A stretch of DNA of 64,000 nucleotides from the NCBI RefSeq assembly GCF_900090045.1, contig NC_041786.1, forward strand, positions 2,908,501-2,972,500, in the 5' to 3' direction. Shown here in pieces: positions 45,295-56,500 of this stretch. The translations under genes and the position numbers were made by a program. The stretch is from Plasmodium malariae. Taxonomy: Eukaryota > Apicomplexa > Aconoidasida > Haemosporida > Plasmodiidae. The notes beneath the pieces are model-generated. The model was not told the origin of the DNA and did not search any database. It saw nothing but the letters and a program-made list of their open reading frames with translations. Each line of letters begins with the position of its first letter. Within the stretch, counting starts at the first letter, position 1.

Positions 45295-45379
45295 TACAAT
45301 TCCAAAAGGAACTATTAATTTTGCTTTTTCCTACTTACCACAGGAACAGCCTTTTAATGAAATAGTAATGTAATAAAAT
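43488..45379. other. Long intergenic region, probable CLK2 promoter
   Basis: Two plus-strand genes flank it. Rich in T runs; the largest is a pyrimidine tract at 45235-45293 with an uninterrupted 44-base T run, ending 86 bases before the CLK2 start. No coding-like frame or RNA gene recognised. Confidence 0.6.
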
Positions 45380-48300
45380 ATGCTAAAGGGGGATTGCTTA
45401 ATTTCACTTTTTGACATAGTTGAGGAGTTCAATAACTACTGCATGCTGTATAAAAAGAAGCATGCTAACAGTTTTAATATTTCTAGTAATGTGCTTACAA
45501 AAAATGAAAGAAATAAGGAGATAAATGAATTTAATTATAAATTTAATGATTTTATGAACAAACTTAGCATTTTGTATAAATGCATTTTAGAGAAAAAGGG
45601 TACGAATAAGGATGATGAAGTAGAAGGTAACAAAATTAATAGCAAAGACACTGATGAATCACAATATTTCCATTATAATAGTAACGATATTGGTGAAACT
45701 ATATGCATACAACAAAATAATGACGAAATAGACGAAGGAGATAGAGCAGGATCTGATAAGGATGGAAAGTTTTATTATAAATGTACTATTGATATGGAGG
45801 ATGAGTATGACAAGATTAAAAATTTGAATACGGAGAAAATTTTAAAAGAAAGAAATAAAAGAAAGATTGACGAAAAGTTGGAATTAGGAAAGATTAATAA
45901 GATGTGGAGCATGCATGAGCAAAATCCGAAATTATCAAGTTCTACAAATAGGTATGATATATTAGCAGCATGTAATAATAATAATAATAATAATAATATT
46001 GATTATAATAATAATAAATATCATCTAGTAACATTTGAAGAGTTCCCGTTCCATTCTAACAGTAATTCAAGTAATTCAAGTTCATTAACAAACACGGAAG
46101 ACTCAAGCAATGAAAATAATGATTTTACAGTTAATAGGAGAAGTGATGTCTTAATAAAATATGTTACTGGGTTAGACTATACACTAAATGTTAGAAGAGT
46201 ATCTAAAGAATATTTAATTGAAGAGATTAAAGAATTTTATAGAATACATAACAATAGTATTAAGTTAGATGAATATTCCAAATACTTAAGTTATGAAACT
46301 ATAAATATGCTAAAAAAAAAGGTGGATAATAATAAAAATGGAACCTTTGATTTTATGGGTAATTATAATAATATTTTTAAGGCGGAAAATTTTTTTTTCA
46401 ATGTTCCTATAAATTATTTTTTTATTAGAAACTACGAGGAACAAACTGGGGTTACTATGTCCTCATCGAATTATACAAATTATGAAAAAAGTTTAAATGG
46501 TGTCAATACATATTCACTGTCTAACAATTCATCCAGTATCAATGGAAACAACTATAACATATATACAGATAGTATACTATTAAGTAGAAACAATTCGTAT
46601 AACAAATGCAATTCTCCTATGTTTGGATCAGATGATCGTCAGTTATCTCCAAATTTTGGCACGTATAATGGAACTAATAAAAGTGAAGAAGTCGATAATT
46701 ATGAAGATGAGAATTATGTGAGTAGTGAAAAATATCAAATTGATGAAAATAACAAATTTTATAGAAGCCCATATTGCTATAACGAAGAGATAGAAAATAA
46801 ACATTTTAGATTCAATTCAAAAAATGAACCAATTGCAGAAAAAGATGAAAAATTAAATAAATGTTCAACTATTCCTTCAAAAATGTTTAATCATTTTTGT
46901 AATTCACCCAAGAGTAACAGCAATATTTATGAGAATGAAGATAAAGTAACTAGAATTCATGGTTATATCGAATCAGAGAATTATGAAACGTGTGAGATAA
47001 ATAACATAGTCAATAAAAAAAATAATTTAAATAGTAATAGAAGTGATTTTTACCAAAGTATAAGTGACTTCTACAAATGTATGGAAAACCATAATTATTA
47101 TAATTGTTCGCAGGGGAAGAACAACATTAACAATTATAGTTACAGCAATGACATGGACAGAAATAACAAAGAAAGTAAGAACAATACTATCAATGACAAT
47201 AACCATGATAACAGTGATAACAATAAGAACAATATCACGTATAATGCCAGAAGCAGCTCCCCTTTTCTGGTTAGCAATGAAACGAGCGTACAAGGAAATA
47301 GTATAAATTTCCAGGAGAATGGGAAAAATATAAATAATTTATACTTTGATGATGAGCTGTCTAACGCTATAACACTAGAGAATGAACCATGTATAAATAA
47401 AGAAATGGACGACAACAGAGAGAATCATTTGTCTGATAGGAATATTAAAGATACAAACACTTGTTACGAAGCAGAATGTAAATATAAAAGTATATCTGAG
47501 GAGGATAATGTAATAAAGAAGGAAAAACTAATACAATATGAAAAAGAAGAAAACAGGTGGATTGATGAATATTGTAATGGAAATTATAATTTATTTAGAT
47601 CAAAACAGTTAAAAAAAAAAAAAGAATTAAAGTTTAATGGTGAATATAACGTAACTAATGATATTCTAAAACTTGAAGACACAGGAAATAACGTGAAGAA
47701 TGAAAGAATCAATATTAATCTTAGAAATGGTCATTATAATGGTGATAACGACAGTCACAATCGCAGTGATAGTGACAGCGATATGGGTACAGTTAAGGAT
47801 GTCATTTTGGAGAACGAAAGTAATTACGACAACACATATAATGTAATTAATCTAAAAATTGTGTATGAAACAAATAAAAGCGAGTTTTGCATTTTGGAAG
47901 AAATGAATTTCTTTCCAGGTCAAATAATTATAAATAAATATAAAGTAATAAAGGTTTTGTCCAAGACTAAGTTTAGCACTACCTTAAAATGCTTAAATAT
48001 TCTTTATAAAAGAGGTGGAAAACGGAAGGATGTATGTTGTACAAATAAAACCACGAAGGATGAAAAAATAAATGCTAATAAAAAGAATATTTATGATAAT
48101 GTGATTAATTTTGATACACAAAAAATGTCAACAGGCTTTAAAACAAAAAATGCTACCTGCAATGGTCATAGTATACACAATAAATACCTTAATATGGAAA
48201 GAAAATCTCTTTTAACAAACAAAGGGAGAATAAAAAAAGATTATAAATATGTCTGCTTAAAAGTGATGAAAAATGGAAAGAGTTTTTTAGATCAAGGTTT

Positions 48301-49765
48301 ATTTGAATTGATAGTTTTGAATATGCTATCAAGTGAAAGTAATACCACGAAAGGTGATAGCTATTGCACATTGACTAATAAAAATATTATACAACTCTAT
48401 GATTATTTTTATTTTAAAGAGCATTTAGTTATAGTAACTGAATATATGCAAAGTGACTTATACAATTATTTTATAAAAAAGGGGAAATTAGGAACATTAG
48501 GTCAACTACAAATTTTAGCTAAGAATTTATTGGATGGTTTAGCATATATCCATTCGAAAAATTTAATTCACTGTGATTTAAAACCTGAAAATATTATGAT
48601 AAATATGAAGAGAGGGAAAAATGTCTCGAAAAGGGATTCAAAAGAGGAGACAGACGTGAAATATAACACAAATAATACAGAAGAAAAAGCGGAAAATAAA
48701 TTTAATTCAACAACATCAAATTTATCAGGAGCATTAAAAAACCGTTCATTCGTAAACAGTTATAATGCATATATCGCAGAGAGTTATGAACCTAGTTTTA
48801 TGTCAAATGAGAATGATATAAAAGATGTCGGCGAGATCAAGTGTAATTCTTACCAGGAGGCAAATAAAAGTGAAAAGAATAATTTAGTTATCCTCAAAAA
48901 TTTACATGAAAACAATGAAACATGTGAAAAAGATAATATTTTATTATCAAAATGTGGTAACTATTCGAGGAAGTGTTATGACAAATATGCATATGAAAAA
49001 GACACTAATATTTATAATAATAAAGGAAACTGTTCAAATAATTCCGATAAAACTCATATTTTTAGTTGTGAAAAATTTGACAAAATAAAAATAATAGATT
49101 TTAATAGTTCTATATATGAAAGTGACAAATTAGAAATGTATGTTCAAACAAGATCTTACCGATCCCCTGAGGTGTTGTTACAACAAAACTATGATAGAAA
49201 AATTGATATGTGGAGCTTGGGTTGCATATTATTTGAATTTTTAACTAAAAATATATTATTTGATCATCAAAATATATATCGTTTTATATATTCTATAGTG
49301 TCTTATATTGGGCCCTTCCCATTTTATATGATAAATGGATGTAGAATACCTTATGTTTTTACAAAACATGGATTAATAATACTAAACAAAATAACGGTTG
49401 ATAAAAATTATGATAATTATTTTAAGGAAGAACAAGTTCATGAAATAGATGACGATCCAGTTATCTTTAACTCAAAAGATTTCTTTCGTCTAAATAAAAA
49501 TGAAAATTTTATAAATGATTTATTAAGAAATAAAAGCACAAGCCAAAGTTCACAGTTTCTATCTAAAGAACGAAATCAAGAGGTTTATTACGATGTCTGT
49601 AGTCCTAGTAATAACCTGTTAAAACATAATTTTCAAATAAGCGATTTATTATTTCTAGATTTCCTTTTATCGCTACTTCAGATAGACCCCTGCAAGAGAC
49701 TTAATTCGATTGAAGCATTGGAGCACCCATGGCTCAGGCCACAACTGTACGAAGACGGTTTGTAG
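45380..49765 (+). CDS. CLK2: CLK2-like CMGC (CLK/DYRK-type) protein kinase with long N-terminal extension
   Basis: 1461 residues, one exon. The first 850 are Asn/Ser-rich and mostly low complexity. The kinase domain begins with NKYKVIKVLSKTKFSTTLKC at about 852: the glycine loop has no glycines. The VAIK lysine is Lys961 (YVCLKVMKNGKSFLDQ, DYRK-like). The catalytic loop reads HCDLKPEN with Asp1066. A 155-residue Asn/Lys insert follows, and the metal-binding motif is IIDFNSS (Asp1240) with Asn in place of the DFG glycine. The activation loop MYVQTRSYRSPEVL has the Y-x-Q-T/S-R of DYRK/HIPK kinases, then DMWSLGC and a CMGC insert. Gene order supports the parasite CLK2 (PF14_0408 / PF3D7_1443000 from memory), implicated in SR-protein phosphorylation and splicing. 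Nuclear role is by homology. Confidence 0.85.
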   Translation: MLKGDCLISLFDIVEEFNNYCMLYKKKHANSFNISSNVLTKNERNKEINEFNYKFNDFMNKLSILYKCILEKKGTNKDDEVEGNKINSKDTDESQYFHYNSNDIGETICIQQNNDEIDEGDRAGSDKDGKFYYKCTIDMEDEYDKIKNLNTEKILKERNKRKIDEKLELGKINKMWSMHEQNPKLSSSTNRYDILAACNNNNNNNNIDYNNNKYHLVTFEEFPFHSNSNSSNSSSLTNTEDSSNENNDFTVNRRSDVLIKYVTGLDYTLNVRRVSKEYLIEEIKEFYRIHNNSIKLDEYSKYLSYETINMLKKKVDNNKNGTFDFMGNYNNIFKAENFFFNVPINYFFIRNYEEQTGVTMSSSNYTNYEKSLNGVNTYSLSNNSSSINGNNYNIYTDSILLSRNNSYNKCNSPMFGSDDRQLSPNFGTYNGTNKSEEVDNYEDENYVSSEKYQIDENNKFYRSPYCYNEEIENKHFRFNSKNEPIAEKDEKLNKCSTIPSKMFNHFCNSPKSNSNIYENEDKVTRIHGYIESENYETCEINNIVNKKNNLNSNRSDFYQSISDFYKCMENHNYYNCSQGKNNINNYSYSNDMDRNNKESKNNTINDNNHDNSDNNKNNITYNARSSSPFLVSNETSVQGNSINFQENGKNINNLYFDDELSNAITLENEPCINKEMDDNRENHLSDRNIKDTNTCYEAECKYKSISEEDNVIKKEKLIQYEKEENRWIDEYCNGNYNLFRSKQLKKKKELKFNGEYNVTNDILKLEDTGNNVKNERININLRNGHYNGDNDSHNRSDSDSDMGTVKDVILENESNYDNTYNVINLKIVYETNKSEFCILEEMNFFPGQIIINKYKVIKVLSKTKFSTTLKCLNILYKRGGKRKDVCCTNKTTKDEKINANKKNIYDNVINFDTQKMSTGFKTKNATCNGHSIHNKYLNMERKSLLTNKGRIKKDYKYVCLKVMKNGKSFLDQGLFELIVLNMLSSESNTTKGDSYCTLTNKNIIQLYDYFYFKEHLVIVTEYMQSDLYNYFIKKGKLGTLGQLQILAKNLLDGLAYIHSKNLIHCDLKPENIMINMKRGKNVSKRDSKEETDVKYNTNNTEEKAENKFNSTTSNLSGALKNRSFVNSYNAYIAESYEPSFMSNENDIKDVGEIKCNSYQEANKSEKNNLVILKNLHENNETCEKDNILLSKCGNYSRKCYDKYAYEKDTNIYNNKGNCSNNSDKTHIFSCEKFDKIKIIDFNSSIYESDKLEMYVQTRSYRSPEVLLQQNYDRKIDMWSLGCILFEFLTKNILFDHQNIYRFIYSIVSYIGPFPFYMINGCRIPYVFTKHGLIILNKITVDKNYDNYFKEEQVHEIDDDPVIFNSKDFFRLNKNENFINDLLRNKSTSQSSQFLSKERNQEVYYDVCSPSNNLLKHNFQISDLLFLDFLLSLLQIDPCKRLNSIEALEHPWLRPQLYEDGL

Positions 49766-50552
49766 TGGTGCGTGTATATTAGTGTAAACGCGCACGTGAA
49801 TATGTGTATACGTATATGTATGTCTACTTGTATACGTATTTGTATATATATATATATATGCCTATGTGACATAATCAGATTTATATATAACTTCTAAAAG
49901 GGGCGCTAACAATAGCAGGCGGGGGAAAGAGTTTGTACACCTTTGTACTAATTTCCATCACAAAAAAAAAAGAGGAAAAAAAATTAAATAATAAAATGAT
50001 TAATATATAACAATGCAAAAAAATAAAACAATAAAAATATAATATATGATATATGCTATATAATATATACTATACGTTATATATACTATAAAGAAACTAC
50101 ACACTAAAAATAATGGGATACGATTATTAAAAAAAAAAAAAAAAAAAAAAAAAGGAAATATACAAGCAATGAAAATTAGAATTAAAAAATACATTAATAT
50201 TAAAATAAAAATAAAAAACATTATTAAGATAATATCAAGAATATTTTTTAAATAAAATTTTTTATTTTGTTTTGTGCGGTTTTATAATAACCTTTTTTCA
50301 TTTATTTTTACCATATCATACTAATATAGAACAAGTGCTTTCAAATTCCTTATTTGAAAAAAACTATCTTCGTGTCAACTTGCTTTTCAAATGATTAAAA
50401 AGGATATACATTCTTAACTTTGTTAACCATATGTCTGTTAATATGTGTTTTTCTTCTGAAATATGTACATATATAAACAAATGTATATGTACGGATGGAT
50501 AGCATATATTTTTCCGTTTAAATTTAATTCGATAACTCTATTTTTTAGCCAC
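49766..50552. other. Convergent 3' intergenic region, CLK2 and Sec7
   Basis: Both neighbours end here. TATGTA microsatellite at about 49800-49860, A run at 50130-50152, and AT-rich filler. Nothing coding-like. Confidence 0.6.
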
Positions 50553-53500
50553 TTAATTGTAATCGCTGTCTCTGGAGTCTTCGCTTGCCTTGTTATTATC
50601 TCCCTCTTTTTGCTGGTCATTCTCTTCATATGTCTTGTTATCATCCCCCTTTCTGTGATCGTTATGTTCTTCATACGAGTTGTCATCTTCCCCCTCTTTT
50701 TCCTCCCCATTCTCTTCATATGTCTTGTTAGAATCCCCCTTTTTGTGATGATTATGCTCTTTATCTACCTTGCTAAGAGGATCCTTTTCATTATAATCTT
50801 TCCTTACAAATTCTTCATTTGTATTTCCATCAGAAACCGTTTTATTATCATCGCCATTTTTGTTCTCGTTGTGTTCTTCACCCGTCTTATCAACATCCAT
50901 TTTAATATCATCAGTGTCTTTTTGTTCATTGAGCTCTTCAGCTTTCCTGTTTTCATTTTCCTTTTTGTTATTATCATCTTCCTCTTTTTTCTCCTCATTT
51001 TCTTCATTTGTCTTACTATCCGCACCCTTTTTATGCCCTTCATCGGTTCCCATAACTTTGTCTCCCTGATTATCTGCACTTTCATTTGGTATATTTCCCG
51101 GATGGGCTTGTTCCTTTTCGTCTTCTGTTTTCTTTTCCGTTGTACTGATAACAGTACAATCGGCTTGGGTGCGTGCTCCATCATCATATTTGGTTAATAA
51201 AACATTTAATAATTCCTCGAAAATATTTTTAAATTGATCATTTTGGCTGTTATCAGAATATAAAATATAGTAAACAATGACAATACTAATTCTTACATTA
51301 ACTTGTAGTTTGGAAATGCTTTTAAAAATTTCATTGTCGTCATTTGGTAGATTATTTTTGTCTTCTACATTTTCTGCATTATAAGGTTTTAGATGTTTTT
51401 TTTCTTCTTCATTCAAAAATGAATAACCATTTTTAATATGGGAAAAACAATTAATACGATGATCTTTTAAAGAGTATGCATAAGATGATGAAACATAAAT
51501 AATATTTTTTATATTTTCAACAAAAGTTTCTTTGTAAATATTTAATATTTTTTTTGCTTCTTCTTGAATAGTTAATAATGCACAATAAAAGTGTTTTAAA
51601 AAATAAAAGATACAATTATTTTCACATTTTGTTTTTGTTAAAATTTTATTGCATATTCTTTCATTATTTAAACATAGCAATTCATACAAGTTAATATCAC
51701 ACTCTTCTTCTAGATCATTTAAGTATTTATTATTAATTTCATCATTTTGTGTAAACGAATCCCTTCCCTGTTCATATCTCTTTCTATTTTCCTCATTCTT
51801 ATCATTCTCACTGTCCATATTAGTATCATTTTTGCTGATTCTTTTGATATCACATGAATCTCCTGAGCAATTGAGCAGAGAATATAAGAAGGACAAAATT
51901 ATATGACTAACAAAACTAATACTCATACTTTTCCTGTAACATACATTATCATAGGTTAACATTTTTTTGGCATATAAATAACTAAAGTAGTAATTGTACT
52001 GTTTATGCAACATAGTATGTATATAATAATCATTTGCATAATTAAATAAATTGTTTAATACATTTATATCTTGATCTATAGCCTCTATATTTTTATAATT
52101 AATAATACAACCACAATTTTCATATTCATTTTTTTCCAACATTTTATCAGATATATCATTGCTTTTTTTATTGTACAAATTAAAATTGAGCAAAGCTTCC
52201 ATACAATAATTTTTTTTAGCATTCAAAGAATTCGCATAGTTATTTCCATTGGGGTCAATATCATTTTCACTGTTGTTTTTGTATTGTTCATTTTCACAAT
52301 TTAGTTTATCTGTAGAAATGTTCTTACATATAAAAGGAAAATAATAATTATATGTTATTAACGGCAAAATAATAAAATTACTTATTAAATCTATTAATTT
52401 TTCATCTCTATAAACGTACTTATCATGTTTGGAATTCTTTTCATTTTTATTATTTGTCATAGTACTTTCCTCTTTTTTTTGTACTCTTTTAAAAATATAA
52501 TTTTCATTAAAAAGAAACTGCTGTAGTTTTATATATGCTTCACTTCTTGTTCTTTTTGAGCTAAAGGAGCAAGCCAGTGATAACACAAAGCATGTTAGTA
52601 AAAAAATATACATTTTTTTTAATTCAATAATTTTCTCAAACGCAATGTTATCTTTATACTTTTTGTATAAGGTATCATTATAGTTATCATCACGATTTAC
52701 AATATATGTATCCATTAATTTGCTCATTTTTTTTTTTTTTTTTTTTTTTGAATTATTCATATACATATATATACTTTTGTAATATATGTTTGATATGATG
52801 TGTAAACATTCCGAATTGATAGAAGCTATATGCGCATTAATTTCCTCCTTTTTATTATTAAAATATAGTAAGTACGGTAGTAAGGATAATATGATATTCT
52901 CTATATTAAAATTGTTTAATTTTAATAACACACTGTTATTGTTTATTATGTTGTTAATACTTTCAGTATATATAGTTGCCTTTTCTATGTAAATATATAT
53001 ATCTTTATCATTTAAAGAAATATTTGTATTATTTGTATTTTTATATAAAATGTTATTAGGGGTTATTAACTGTAACATGTGTAAGTATATGTTGATTATG
53101 CAGCTATTTACATACACATTCTTTGATATTTTCTCTAACACATATATGATTTTATCAATAAAACGATATAAAATATTCTTTTTTAAAAACTGCAAAATAT
53201 ACATTAAATATATGCCACAAAGAAAAAAGAATTTATTATTTTTTTTTTTAATTTGTATATAATTTTTTGCAAATAAACAATTCATGTCCATTTGTCTCTG
53301 TCCACTTATTTTATTTTTATCATCTTTATATATATTAAAACAAATATACGAGAAATTTACGACACTCATAATTAGCTGCTCAATGAATAACCAGTCTTCC
53401 TCTAAATCTGTTTCGGTAATTTTTATAAGGAACATATTCTTTTCAACATCGTTTACATCAATTTTTTCTTCTTTATAATTTAATTTTTTAGCTATATTTT

Positions 53501-56500
53501 CAAAATCGCTGTCATATATATGATATGAATCATCATTTGAAATTTCTTCTTCCGTAAGAAATTTTAAATTCTCCATTTGAAAATTTTTAAAAATGCTATT
53601 ATATATATTAACAAAAATAGTACTGTCATAATTTATTAGTAAATATCTATTTAGTAAATTAAAAAAATGTTCAAATGTAATTACTGTAATTTTTAAATGC
53701 ATTATATATGTTTTCATATAAAGATTCATTTTAATTTTGTCCATTAAAAATTCTTTAACTTTGTCCTTATTATTACTTCTCTTCATATTGTTATTCAAAT
53801 ATGCATCTTTACTTATAATTTCTTTTGAGTTAGTTTTTTTCCCTTTATTGTAATTTTTCATAATATTGCTTCCTTTGTCTTTTTTGCCATAATCCATTTT
53901 TTTGCTTGCCTTCTCCTTTTCACTACAACTGTTATACTCATCATCCTCGCCATCTTCATCCTCTTCATCCTCTTCGTCATCTTTTTCGTCCTCTCCCTCC
54001 TCGCTACTTAACTCTTCACCTTGTTCTTCGTCAGCATATACGTAAATTTTATCAAATTCATCGGGATCCTTTAATTTTTCCCGCTTTTCCTGATCCTTCT
54101 GATGATTCTCGTCGTTACTGTTGAGGTAGAATTTATCTTCCCCTCCAAATATTTCGTTTTTTTTAATAAAAAAAGAATCCGTAGACATATCACTGTATTC
54201 TGAGTCACTAGTTGATATGTTGGTAGAATTATCTGTATCATATATATTATTCAATGTAAGATCGTATTTATTTCTTTTTTTTTCCTCTTCCTTTTTCATA
54301 ATATTTTTTTTGTTTTCTTTTCCTTCACTTTGAATCTGATAGTTATATTGTGTATTTGGTAAGTTTACCAAATTGGAAGTAAGGTCATTAACTTCTTCCT
54401 CGTACAATTTTTCATAGCTCGTTTTCTTTTTTTTCCGCAGTTGCTTTTTGTTCTGTTTGCATATCATATTATACAGAACATAGGTATAATTAATTTTAAA
54501 ATACATAATGTGAAAAAACATTTGTGAGGTAAGCAGTTTTTCCTTATTCAAACAAAACAAATCAAAGGAGTTGTCCGAATTAACTAGAACAGGATTAGAA
54601 TCATTTATAATATCTTGCGTATTATTATTGGAACAAAATTTATCATTTGTTAAGTAACCTTGATTAGGTATTTGAACTTTTGCACTTATGTTATGCAAAT
54701 CCGCTTTATTTCCTACATTTACGTTATTTAATTCATTTTTTTCTTTATTAACTGAACATTTAACCATTAATATTTTTATTAAGTACATAAAACTGCTAAT
54801 ATTTAAGTTAGTAATAATATTATTATAAAAATCATTAATTGTAAAAAAATTGTATATATCTAATTTTAATCTTTTATAAATATTAACATTGTCTATAATG
54901 GTACTATTATCAGGGTTTTTTGGATCTGCTTTAATATTTACATATATATGATTCAAATTATCTACATCACTATTATTATTATTATCATCGTCGTCGTCAT
55001 GTTCTTCATAATTGTCATCATATTCTTCTTCATTTTCTTCCTCTGTTTGTTTTAACTCTCTAGTCTGTTGAGTGCTTAGTTTTTCTTTATTTAAATTTTC
55101 CTGAATTTTTTTTTTTTTTTTTTTTTTTTTCTTATTTTCTTCTGGTTTTTCAGGATAATTTTCTTTAAATATAATTGATAAATTACTATTTTCGTTATTA
55201 CTATGTCTTGAAAAAAACATACTACTAAATTCGTCAATCCATTTGGATTTATTTAATTTCTTAACGTTCTTTTTGAACACTAGATGTGGGTGTTGATATA
55301 TTTCTGTTATGCTTTTGTTTATATTATACGTTTCAACGCAGTTCCCTTTTTTATATTTTTTATTTAAAAATTCCTTTTCATTGATAAATTGCGTGTTATT
55401 TATATACATATGTGGGTAAAAAAAAATAGGAATCAGATCAATAGTAATTAATTTGAATATTATGTTTATATATATAATCCAGCCATCACGAAATAAATTA
55501 TGACATTTCTTCACAAAATGAAATAAAAGATACAACAATGATTGAGATTTCTGAGTTAGATAAAAATTTATATATTTAAAAATGTAACACAATTTGTTAA
55601 TATTTTCTAAATCGTGATAATATGCCAAAGTATTTATAACCACTTTAAAAATGCATAAACAATTTTCTATTAAACTATAATCGCTAGTACGTTTGAAAAT
55701 TTCAAAAAATATAGGTATAAAATTATTTTTTATCAACAATTTGTTAATATCAAATTTATAAAAATAAACTTCTTTCATTTTGAAACAGTGATACTTCTTA
55801 TATTGCTCCTTCCTTTTCTCTAGCAATTTCCAGTATTGATTATCATTTGTATACGAATTTTGAGTGTTTGAAAATAATTTAATTTCTTCATGTAGTATAC
55901 AGTTATATAAATTTTCTAAATATATTCTATCTATATTTTTTCCATTATTTATTCCTCTATTATTCTTAATAAATTCTTCCAACTTCATTTTATTTTTTAC
56001 CTGATTATTATGTAGGTCTGTGTTCAACATAATAATTGAATACGTTAAAATAAATATGACATCGCTATTTTCAACTATTACATACTTCTTTTGAACTTCT
56101 TCTTCTTTCATTAATTGTACCTTTTTAGAAATAGAATATACATTTTTATGAATATAATCATTTATATCAACATCCTTTTTCAAGTTTATTTTCTCCTGAA
56201 CGCTGTCATATTCTATGTTACTTTTTCCATCGAATTTATTTTTCTGTGAATAGACTATATCTACGTTATTTATTCCGTTAGAACTATTGTCTTTATTGCT
56301 GTTATTGTGCAGTGCCGTTGTACTGTCATTAGCATCATTATTATTACCATAACCATTACCGCTACTACTACTACTACCTTCATACATGTTATCGTTCAGG
56401 AAATCTATTAGTATATACCTCTTTGTGTTTGCTAGTTCTTCTTCCTTCGACAAACAAACAACTTTGTCATTCTCCATTTTGTAAACTAAATCTACGTTTC

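Noticed and set aside
50463..51197. 244-codon plus-strand hydrophobic frame resembling a membrane protein
   Set aside because: Antisense shadow of the acidic repeat tail of Sec7.
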